Under the pieces are notes generated by a model, which worked only from the letters and a program-made list of their open reading frames with translations, was not told the DNA's origin and did no database searches. The translations under genes were made by a program, and so were the position numbers. A DNA stretch of 25,230 bases from CG2-30-36-39 sp964433225. Its GTDB lineage: Bacteria; Patescibacteriota; Microgenomatia; UBA1400; PJMF01. Where the stretch lies: positions 1 through 25,230 of the forward strand of contig CAYSQA010000010.1 of the NCBI GenBank assembly GCA_964433225.1. The letters run 5' to 3'. Of this stretch, positions 1 to 5,665 are shown one piece after another; position 1 is the first letter of the stretch, and the number at the start of each line of letters is the position of its first letter.

Positions 1-8
1 CTCCGCCA
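1..8 (+). tRNA. 3' end of a tRNA gene (partial, cut by window edge)
   Basis: Only CTCCGCCA is visible: it reads as the last acceptor-stem bases, discriminator G and an encoded CCA. A rho-independent terminator follows within 10 nt, as it does behind the intact tRNA-Ser at 5423. The tail of the repeat at 70-164 (AATCCCGCCCTCTCC) looks like a copy of a tRNA T-arm/acceptor 3' half and ends in the same CTCC. This suggests the missing tRNA begins GGAGAGG and could be a serine tRNA. The identity is inference. Confidence 0.4.
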
Positions 9-16
9 TGTATAAG

Positions 17-41
17 AAAATGAGCTTTAGCTCATTTTTTT
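17..41 (+). terminator. Rho-independent terminator behind the partial tRNA
   Basis: AAAATGAGC (17-25) pairs with GCTCATTTT (30-38) across a TTTA loop, and the T-run continues to 41. Flanking ATGTA/TACAT (8-12 and 43-47) can extend the stem. It sits directly after the tRNA 3' end, the same layout as at 5511-5541. Confidence 0.8.
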
Positions 42-69
42 GTACATAAGTGAGACAGCCTAGGGAAAT

Positions 70-164
70 GAACTATTGTTCTGCCACCAAGTAGCTGAAG
101 CTTTAGCAAAAGCTACCTGGTTAATGTAGCGAGCACAGCGAGTCGTGGAATCCCGCCCTCTCCA
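70..164 (+). repeat. tRNA-linked structured repeat, copy 1
   Basis: This element is shared with 5568-5665. In order it has: a small hairpin GAAC-TATT-GTTC (70-81); the block TGCCACCAAGT; a larger hairpin (86-121) made of ACCA, an unpaired A, GTAGCT ... AGCTAC, an unpaired C, and TGGT; TTAATG; GCGAGC-AC-AGCGAGTCGTG (129-147); and a tRNA-3'-end-like tail (about 148-163). Compared with copy 2, the lower stem, the A/C mismatch and the conserved blocks are kept. The apical stem changes from GTAGCT/AGCTAC to GTGT/ACAC while still pairing. No ORF is apparent in it. The function is unknown; it could be a small integrative element or a processed RNA. Confidence 0.75.
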
Positions 165-266
165 CAGTAGTTGAAAAGTTCTGATAGACCAGTCTAATAT
201 TATTGAACTGATTGATATCGCAACTCATAATAACGGTTGATTAATCTTGTAGATCTACATTGTCTT

Positions 267-1247
267 TTACAAAATTGCATTAAACAAATACCCCATAAAA
301 ATGATCCCAGCTATGGTTATGCCAAAAAAAGTAAACAGTAATTCTTTTTTCATTAGTTTGGCTAACATTAGTCCTGAAGGAATTGAAAGGGTTGTTGAGG
401 CTGTCATGAACGCTAGGGCGGTGCCCATAGGCACGCCTTTATTGATCAAAGCTTCAACCACTGGTATTACACCGATAGAATTGGTGTAGAGAGGTGTTCC
501 TAAAAATACTGAAGTAGGCACCACCCACCAAGCTTTACTTGATAAGTAGTTAGCCACTAATGATTCCGGAACAAAGCCATGTATGAGAGCTCCGATTCCG
601 ACGCCTAATAAAACATAGGGAAAAATCTTTTTAGTAATTTCTAAAACTTGTCCTCGCCATAGCTTAATTAAATCTTTCAAAGGCACCTTGGACCCTTCAT
701 ATTCTGATTCAATTTGTGCTCTTGATTTAAACCTCAAAAACTCAGGCCTGATATATTTTTCCATCTTCATTTTTTGAATGAGCATTCCTCCAATCATAGC
801 AATCAAAATACCAACCACGTTGTAAAGCAAAGTCACTTGTAAGCCAAAAATACTGGGAAACAAATATAACGATACCTCGTTTACCAGTGGTGAACTGATT
901 AAGAAAGCAAAAGTTACTCCCAAGGGAATTTTGGCAGAAATAAAACCAATAAACAGTGGGATTGAGGAACAAGAACAAAATGGCGTGACTACACCAAGTA
1001 GTGCGGCAACTAAATAATCTAAACCGTATAAACGTCTTTTTGTCAGAATATCTCGCACTTTTTCCATCGGAAAATAGTATTCTGTAACCGTGACAATGGT
1101 ATTAATAAACAACATTAACACACCAATTTTAATCACATCGTAGATAAAAAAGTTAACTGCATCACCCAGATAGGTTTGAACAATTATGCCTAACCACTGG
1201 TAAGTAACTAAATCTGCAAATTGCTGGATGGGGGTAAAAACACTCAT
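267..1247 (-). CDS. YraQ/ArsP_1-type permease (DUF318 family)
   Basis: A polytopic membrane protein of 326 aa, made largely of hydrophobic segments, with the family signature PFCSCSSIPLF (Cys91 and Cys93) in an early helix and a GTPLYTNSIGVIP segment in the second half. Members of this permease family (PF03773) are implicated in efflux of metal(loid)s or organoarsenicals. It is the last gene of a three-gene cassette: its ATG lies 2 nt after the stop of the thioredoxin-like gene, whose upstream partner is an ArsR repressor. That context supports a metal or arsenic stress role, but the exact substrate cannot be read from sequence. The paired cysteines may bind the substrate or exchange with the Cys-rich partner; this is inference. 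Confidence 0.85.
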   Translation of the reverse strand: MSVFTPIQQFADLVTYQWLGIIVQTYLGDAVNFFIYDVIKIGVLMLFINTIVTVTEYYFPMEKVRDILTKRRLYGLDYLVAALLGVVTPFCSCSSIPLFIGFISAKIPLGVTFAFLISSPLVNEVSLYLFPSIFGLQVTLLYNVVGILIAMIGGMLIQKMKMEKYIRPEFLRFKSRAQIESEYEGSKVPLKDLIKLWRGQVLEITKKIFPYVLLGVGIGALIHGFVPESLVANYLSSKAWWVVPTSVFLGTPLYTNSIGVIPVVEALINKGVPMGTALAFMTASTTLSIPSGLMLAKLMKKELLFTFFGITIAGIIFMGYLFNAIL

Positions 1248-1249
1248 AG

Positions 1250-1603
1250 CTAACAGTTGTCTCCACAGCTACAAGTTTTACTTGCCTTGGCATTTTCATT
1301 ACACTCGCAATCTTCAGGACACTCACTATCTTCACAACAATTTTCATCAGTTTTTTTTGTTTTATCACCAATCAAAGTTTTAATTTTTTCAATGTCACCA
1401 TTGAAACCAGTCATGACAATTTGATCATCAACGGCGAGAACTGGACTACTCATCGCCCCCAACTCCATGATTTTAGTAATACCTTCACTGCCTGATAGGT
1501 ACTCAACTTGTTTTTCTAAATTAAGCTCTTTCGCTGCTAAAAGCACCACCTCATGTAATTTTTTACAGGTAGGACAACCAGAACCTAGAACTTGAATTTT
1601 CAT
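1250..1603 (-). CDS. Thioredoxin-like small redox protein with Cys-rich tail
   Basis: 117 aa. Residues 1-80 form a small thioredoxin-fold protein of the MTH895/'redox-active disulfide protein 2' type, with active site CPTC (Cys10, Cys13) and a likely cis-Pro in MSSPV (Pro54). Residues 84-117 are an acidic, Lys/Asn-containing tail with eight cysteines (89, 90, 95, 99, 101, 111, 113, 117), resembling a metallothionein-like metal-binding segment. Family members are usually about 75-90 aa, so the tail is an addition. A GAAAGG ribosome-binding site precedes the ATG. It lies between arsR and the permease and probably passes electrons or metal to the permease or reduces its cysteines. The fold call is firm; the tail's role is inference. 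Confidence 0.85.
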   Translation of the reverse strand: MKIQVLGSGCPTCKKLHEVVLLAAKELNLEKQVEYLSGSEGITKIMELGAMSSPVLAVDDQIVMTGFNGDIEKIKTLIGDKTKKTDENCCEDSECPEDCECNENAKASKTCSCGDNC

Positions 1604-1609
1604 GAATTT

Positions 1610-1930
1610 TTACCTTTCTTTAATAATTTGAAATAATGCATCGGTAATATGCTGACCTTTGTTAGAGAGAGAGTAATAGACTCGTTGGCCTCTTTTCTGA
1701 TCACTAACCGCACCAATCTCTCGCAGGTCTTTAAGGTGGTGAGAAACTAGACTTTGAGAAAAATCGACATGCTCCATAATTTCACACACACAGTGTTCAC
1801 CTTTACGCAGAATACAAAGTAACTTAAGACGAGATGGTTCAGCCACAATCTTGAGAATAGAAGAAAGAGTTTCAACTTTTTGACCCTCCCTAGTGATATT
1901 TGAACAACAATTATATGAACTCATGTTCAT
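1610..1930 (-). CDS. ArsR/SmtB-family metal-sensing repressor
   Basis: 106 aa winged-helix repressor. The segment AEPSRLKLL (30-38) is the family's DPTR-like signature. EHCVCE (45-50, Cys47/Cys49) matches the ELCVCDL metal-binding helix of ArsR/SmtB proteins, and SQSLVSHHLKDL is the recognition helix. An N-terminal Cys8-Cys9 pair may supply further ligands. It is the first gene of the cassette and overlaps its own operator. No Shine-Dalgarno sequence precedes either candidate start (ATG at 1928-1930 or 1922-1924). The promoter -10 ends at about 1931, so the transcript may be leaderless. It should be released from DNA by arsenite or a soft metal; the specific inducer is not known. Confidence 0.9.
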   Translation of the reverse strand: MNMSSYNCCSNITREGQKVETLSSILKIVAEPSRLKLLCILRKGEHCVCEIMEHVDFSQSLVSHHLKDLREIGAVSDQKRGQRVYYSLSNKGQHITDALFQIIKER

Positions 1931-1959
1931 ATATTATGCTCAAAAATAACTTTATGCAA
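1910..1959 (-). promoter_or_regulatory. arsR promoter with overlapping 12-2-12 operator
   Basis: On the minus strand TTGCAT (1954-1959) and TAATAT (1931-1936) are separated by 17 bp. The perfect inverted repeat ATATGAAC-N4-GTTCATAT (1913-1932) extends to an imperfect 12-2-12 dyad (1910-1935), the geometry known for ArsR/SmtB operators. It overlaps the -10 box and the start codon, as expected for an autorepressed cassette. Confidence 0.7.
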
Positions 1960-2067
1960 GCTGAAAAGTGAAGATTAATAAGTTAAGAAAATAAAACAAT
2001 TAATTTTAAATTTATCTGATCAAAATTATGAAAGTTTAACCACTAATAATAAAAAGTAACTTAGAAA

Positions 2068-2826
2068 CTAATTATCTTGTGAATTGTATATATTTTCAAA
2101 AAATTTCAATCTATTTTTAAAAGCCTCATCCATTTTTTCGTCAAAGTAAACAACTTTTATTCTTTTAGGAAAATTATCTAACAACTCAAAGCTTGAGACT
2201 TCGGAAAACTTAAATCTAGCTTTATCAGGATTTTTTCCAGCTTTCAAAACCCTACTGCCATAATGATCAGATAATTCTCCATTCGGCATACATATAATAT
2301 TTATATTCAAAATATTTAAAGTCTTATCTTCATATAATATTGTAATAAAGTAGGTTAAACAGATCTTTTCATTTTCAGATCCTTTATTGTAAAAAGTTGG
2401 TAGAGCTGGTTCATAAAACCTTTTTGGATCAAAAGAGTTACCATTAGCCTGTTTAATCTCCCCAAAATAACTATTTTGGTTTCTACCAACAAAAATGCTA
2501 TCTGTTATATCTCCAATATTTCTGGTTTGCACGGTTTTTAAATCAATATGAATAAAAGCATCTTCAACTTCAAAAAACATATCAGAGCCGACTGGACAAG
2601 AGTTTGGTTGACCAACTCCTTTGCCATTCATTAATGCATAGACTATTCTCTCTGCACCAACAGCAAAATCTGATATTTCCGCACCAAATTTACCATACCA
2701 ATCATTTTTTATCTTCTCTTTAGTTCTAAATCCGAACATCATTTCATCTTCAGCATACTTCATCAAATAAAAAAATTTCTTTAAATACTTTTGCTCGATT
2801 GTTTCAATTTGTTTCTGAGTTAGCAT
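2068..2826 (-). CDS. Putative type II restriction endonuclease
   Basis: 252 aa. A PD-(D/E)XK-like core is visible: Asp82 in PVGSDM, then FIHIDLKTV with Asp95 and Lys97, a typical D-x12-D-x-K arrangement. I do not recognise the exact restriction family. The assignment rests on this motif and on the gene starting 12 nt after the stop of a DNA cytosine-5 methyltransferase on the same strand, which is the usual partner layout. It would cut the unmethylated form of the sequence the methylase protects. The DNA is visibly more AT-rich than the ribosomal genes, which fits horizontal acquisition of the pair. Confidence 0.75.
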   Translation of the reverse strand: MLTQKQIETIEQKYLKKFFYLMKYAEDEMMFGFRTKEKIKNDWYGKFGAEISDFAVGAERIVYALMNGKGVGQPNSCPVGSDMFFEVEDAFIHIDLKTVQTRNIGDITDSIFVGRNQNSYFGEIKQANGNSFDPKRFYEPALPTFYNKGSENEKICLTYFITILYEDKTLNILNINIICMPNGELSDHYGSRVLKAGKNPDKARFKFSEVSSFELLDNFPKRIKVVYFDEKMDEAFKNRLKFFENIYNSQDN

Positions 2827-2838
2827 AAATTATCCAAA

Positions 2839-4026
2839 TTAAATGATACTACTTTTAATTGCTTTAGCTATTTTTTCTGCCAATAATACTGGTACAGCAT
2901 TTCCTATTTGCTTATACATGTTACCAATACTTCCATAAAATATAAAACCATCTGGAAATGTTTGAATTCTGGCACACTCTCTGACTGACATCCTTCTTTT
3001 TTTATTTGGATGTATCTCTGGACCAGTCGCTGTAATTGTATCACTAGGCCTATCCCAATTGCTGATTCTAAGGGATTGCTCGAATTTTATTTCTTTTAGC
3101 TCCAGCTCAGTAACTTGTTTATCATATTTATCATCGAAACCAAGTAGTTTTTTTAACTCCCACCAATCTTCTGGTTTGGGAATACTTCCTGAATTATTGT
3201 CTTTTCTAAACCAATGGCCAGCCGTATGACTATAACCAAAATATTCATCAACTTTTTTAGTCGAAATTCCTTTTTTATTTCTCCAGTATTTAAGATAATC
3301 ACAAATATCATGTTGGTTAACTTTATGTTTTCTTCCCCAAAAAGTGTCATGAACATTTGTTCTTGCAACATGATTATGAATCACCTTTTTGCCAATTTTA
3401 AAAGATTCATCTCTAGTTCTAATATTTTCTAGGTCACTAACAACATCCTTAACACTAATGTGTTTATTTTCGTGAGTTTTTCTGGGAAAAGGGTTCTTCA
3501 CTCCGATTCTATTACCAATGATAATCACTCTTTCTCTCTGCTGCGGAACACCATAATCTGCAGAATTAATCAATTTGTAATCAACGACATAACCCAATTT
3601 TTTGAAATCATCAACAATCATTTCAATAACTTTACCTTTATGCATTGATAATAAACCTTTTACATTTTCTGCCAAAAAAAACTTTGGTCTTTTATTATCA
3701 ATTATTCTAAGCATCTCTTTGTATAAAAAATTTCGCTCATCTTTCATTGATCTTTTGCTATTAGCTATAGAAAAACCTTGACAGGGAAAACCACCCAACA
3801 AAATATCAAAACCACTAGGAATTTTTGAGTTGTCAATTTTTGCTATATCTTCCAAGATTATATGGTCACCAATGTTTTTCTTATATGTTTCTACTGCTTC
3901 TGGAAAAAAATCATTGGCCCAAATTATTTCATAGCCAGCGTTTATAAAACCCAAGTCTAAACCGCCACAACCAGAAAAAAGACTCAAAACTTTCGGTCTA
4001 TTACTACTCTTTTTATTCATGATCAT
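2839..4026 (-). CDS. DNA (cytosine-5)-methyltransferase of a type II R-M system
   Basis: 395 aa with the ordered m5C-methylase motifs: SLFSGCGGLDLGF (I, 15-27, AdoMet), GGFPCQGFS (IV, 78-86, catalytic Cys82), AENVKGL (VI), PQQRERVIIIG (VIII), RECARIQTFPDGF (IX) and YKQIGNAVP (X). The target-recognition region (about 215-345) carries an unusual segment at 243-305 (DYLKYWRNKKGIS ... AGHWFRKDN ... WWELKKLLGF) that reads like a small helix-turn-helix. ATGs at codons 1 and 3 are both possible starts; the first is used here. It methylates cytosine at a site that cannot be predicted here, protecting the host from the neighbouring nuclease. Confidence 0.93.
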   Translation of the reverse strand: MIMNKKSSNRPKVLSLFSGCGGLDLGFINAGYEIIWANDFFPEAVETYKKNIGDHIILEDIAKIDNSKIPSGFDILLGGFPCQGFSIANSKRSMKDERNFLYKEMLRIIDNKRPKFFLAENVKGLLSMHKGKVIEMIVDDFKKLGYVVDYKLINSADYGVPQQRERVIIIGNRIGVKNPFPRKTHENKHISVKDVVSDLENIRTRDESFKIGKKVIHNHVARTNVHDTFWGRKHKVNQHDICDYLKYWRNKKGISTKKVDEYFGYSHTAGHWFRKDNNSGSIPKPEDWWELKKLLGFDDKYDKQVTELELKEIKFEQSLRISNWDRPSDTITATGPEIHPNKKRRMSVRECARIQTFPDGFIFYGSIGNMYKQIGNAVPVLLAEKIAKAIKSSII

Positions 4027-4118
4027 TACAATCTACTACAATAAAATAACTTCTTCTAGATCAAATAAAAAAACCAACCAGCAAAACCATTTTCTTGAAA
4101 AAAATACTTATCCAGTTT

Positions 4119-5375
4119 TTAGCCAAACATTAACCACTCTGGTTTAAAAAGTAATAACAAACCAATAATTAACATTAATATGCCTCCAATTAAGTGAGAA
4201 AATCTTGCATATTTGCCCTGAATACCAGTGACTCTAAGCGTGGTCATAGCCAGCACAAAAATTAATAAATCATCCAACATAAAAATTAAAATATAAAGTA
4301 ACAAGTAAGAATAATATTGAACCGGTGACAATCCTGATAAACTCAAGATTTGGGTATAGATTGCGGGCAAACCAGCAGAACAAACTAACTCAATTAAATT
4401 AACACTAACTGCCAAAACTATAATCCCAAACACTGACATCAATAAACTACGGTTACTAATTACCTTTTTCAATTTATTGAAAAAACTACTCTTTTCTTGG
4501 CCACCAGTGACCTTACAAGCACCAGCCTTATTCACCACAAAATCATAAAGGTAATAGCCTCCAGCACCCAAAGCAATCAAACCAACTAGTAATTTAACCC
4601 AACTTACTAACCCTAAAAACAAAAATAAATTCAACCAAGCTGCCAAAAATAAAAAGTAAACTGTTGCAGAGGCAAAAATAAATGCCCCCCCCAAAATCCA
4701 CATCTTTTTTCTATCTTCCATACCCAACAACAAACTAATTAAGAACAATAATGTCCACATAGCACAAGGATTAAAGCCATCCACAGCAGCCAATAAAATA
4801 GTAATGATTGGCAACGAAAAAGTTTTGGGATTTATTTCACCTAAAAAAGGTAATTTAATCTTTTCAACTGCTTCAACATTTAAAGTTGAAGCAGTTGCTT
4901 CTATTTTTTTAGTTTTTTCTACAGGTGTTTGAGGATTTTTAACTTGATCAAGCAACACAACTTTAGCTTGATCAACAAGATCATAATACTCACTAGCATC
5001 TGATTGATAAGCAGTTAAAATATCAATAATTTTTCGGTCAGTAATTCCCTCTGCAAAACCCACCACATATTGATCACCAATCACTGTAAACGGCACTCCC
5101 CCCACATCAGTCTGGAGTAGCAAACTAGTCTGATACATTAACTGACTATTATTTTTATTTTTATAAATTTCGTATTGTTTAATTTCTAAATTAGGAAATT
5201 TTTTTATTACTTCTCGTTCCAAAAACTCTTTCTCCTTGGCACAATGAGGACAACCTTCTCCATAAAATAAATGTAAAGTAATTTTTTGCTGTTCCTGTTG
5301 CTGAGCTGAGGCTGGTTGCACAAAAACAACCAAATTTAACAAAACAAAAACCAAAAAAAATAATTTTTTTAACAT
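4119..5375 (-). CDS. Thioredoxin-CcdA/DsbD-like transmembrane fusion
   Basis: 418 aa. There is a signal peptide (LFFLVFVLLNLVVFV, then ASA-Q near residue 24) and an extracytoplasmic thioredoxin/glutaredoxin-like domain with GEGCPHC (Cys42/Cys45) and cis-Pro95 in GGVPF. After a charged linker (about 145-180) comes a polytopic domain with DGFNPCAMW (Cys204) and LIELVCSAGLPA (Cys332), the paired membrane cysteines of CcdA/DsbD-type electron carriers. It likely moves reducing equivalents across the membrane to secreted thiol proteins, with donor membrane domain and acceptor in one chain. The ATG has no Shine-Dalgarno sequence, and a TATAAT at 5387-5392 suggests a very short leader. Confidence 0.88.
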   Translation of the reverse strand: MLKKLFFLVFVLLNLVVFVQPASAQQQEQQKITLHLFYGEGCPHCAKEKEFLEREVIKKFPNLEIKQYEIYKNKNNSQLMYQTSLLLQTDVGGVPFTVIGDQYVVGFAEGITDRKIIDILTAYQSDASEYYDLVDQAKVVLLDQVKNPQTPVEKTKKIEATASTLNVEAVEKIKLPFLGEINPKTFSLPIITILLAAVDGFNPCAMWTLLFLISLLLGMEDRKKMWILGGAFIFASATVYFLFLAAWLNLFLFLGLVSWVKLLVGLIALGAGGYYLYDFVVNKAGACKVTGGQEKSSFFNKLKKVISNRSLLMSVFGIIVLAVSVNLIELVCSAGLPAIYTQILSLSGLSPVQYYSYLLLYILIFMLDDLLIFVLAMTTLRVTGIQGKYARFSHLIGGILMLIIGLLLLFKPEWLMFG

Positions 5376-5386
5376 CAGATTTTAAT

Positions 5387-5392
5387 ATTATA
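5387..5392 (-). promoter_or_regulatory. -10 box for the thioredoxin-CcdA fusion gene
   Basis: TATAAT on the minus strand lies 11 bp before the ATG at 5375. No convincing -35 is present, and the predicted start of transcription leaves almost no leader. Confidence 0.4.
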
Positions 5393-5401
5393 AACCTAAT
5401 G

Positions 5402-5407
5402 TATAAT
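5402..5407 (+). promoter_or_regulatory. -10 box for tRNA-Ser
   Basis: TATAAT, directly preceded by TG, lies 15 bp before the mature tRNA 5' end. The -35 region (around ATTTTA) is poor. Confidence 0.5.
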
Positions 5408-5422
5408 AACCGATATTCCAAA

Positions 5423-5505
5423 GGAGGTGTCGCATAGTGGTCAATTGCACACGCTTGGAAAGCGTGAGCCTCACGGCTTCGCAGGTTCAAATCCTGTCAC
5501 CTCCG
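5423..5505 (+). tRNA. tRNA-Ser(GGA)
   Basis: A full class II cloverleaf. The acceptor is GGAGGTG (5423-5429) with CACCTCC (5498-5504) and discriminator G5505. The D-arm is GCA/TGC. The anticodon stem CACGC/GCGTG closes loop TTGGAAA with anticodon GGA (5457-5459). The long variable arm GCC-TCAC-GGC is typical of tRNA-Ser, and the T-arm is GCAGG-TTCAAAT-CCTGT with one G-T pair. CCA is not encoded. It decodes UCC/UCU. From 5489 on, its 3' end is repeated exactly at 5640-5665. Confidence 0.97.
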
Positions 5506-5514
5506 CTCATAAAA
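5489..5514 (+). repeat. tRNA-Ser 3'-end direct repeat, left copy
   Basis: Twenty-six bases, beginning in the T-loop (AAATCCTG) and running four A's into the terminator's A-run, recur identically at 5640-5665. The period is 151 bp. The layout resembles the core direct repeat made when an element inserts at a tRNA 3' end. Confidence 0.9.
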
Positions 5515-5541
5515 AAGTCATCCTTATGGATGATTTTTTTT
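5511..5541 (+). terminator. Bidirectional rho-independent terminator behind tRNA-Ser
   Basis: AAAAAAGTCATCC (5511-5523) pairs with GGATGATTTTTTT (5528-5540) around TTAT, with one G-T pair. A T-run follows on both strands, so it can also stop the minus-strand patatin-like gene transcript before it runs antisense through the tRNA. Confidence 0.85.
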
Positions 5542-5567
5542 ATGATTGGCAGGTAATATCTGGAGAG

Positions 5568-5665
5568 GAACAAATGTTCTGCCACCAAGTGTGAACAAAG
5601 TGAACACCTGGTTAATGCATGCGAGCGTAGCGAGTCGTGAAATCCTGTCACCTCCGCTCATAAAA
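5568..5665 (+). repeat. tRNA-linked structured repeat, copy 2
   Basis: The second copy of the element at 70-164. It has hairpin GAAC-AAAT-GTTC (5568-5579); the block TGCCACCAAGT; hairpin 5584-5612 (ACCA, A, GTGT ... ACAC, C, TGGT); TTAATG; GCGAGC-GT-AGCGAGTCGTG (5621-5639); and a tail identical to the tRNA-Ser 3' end (5640-5665). Loop and apical-stem bases differ from copy 1 while pairing is kept. The tail follows the local tRNA rather than copy 1. The tail also supplies the stop codon of the patatin-like gene on the opposite strand. Confidence 0.8.
5640..5665 (+). repeat. tRNA-Ser 3'-end direct repeat, right copy
   Basis: Identical to 5489-5514. It lacks the TTC of the T-loop and any 5' half of a tRNA, so it is a detached 3' fragment and not a tRNA gene. 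Confidence 0.9.

Noticed and set aside
248..259. Perfect 12-bp palindrome TGTAGATCTACA downstream of the permease gene
   Set aside because: No loop, no T-run and no second copy; it could be chance or a protein site, with nothing further to support a call.
4027..4118. Promoter of the R-M pair in the gap before the methyltransferase
   Set aside because: Candidates such as TTGATC with TGTAGT match poorly; nothing strong enough to list.
5568..5640. Integron attC-type site in the tRNA-linked repeat
   Set aside because: The hairpin lacks the RYYYAAC/GTTRRRY core pair and there is no integron integrase or cassette array.
5568..5665. Degenerate second tRNA-Ser gene
   Set aside because: Only the 3' end from the T-loop on matches; there is no anticodon arm, D-arm or matching 5' acceptor half.
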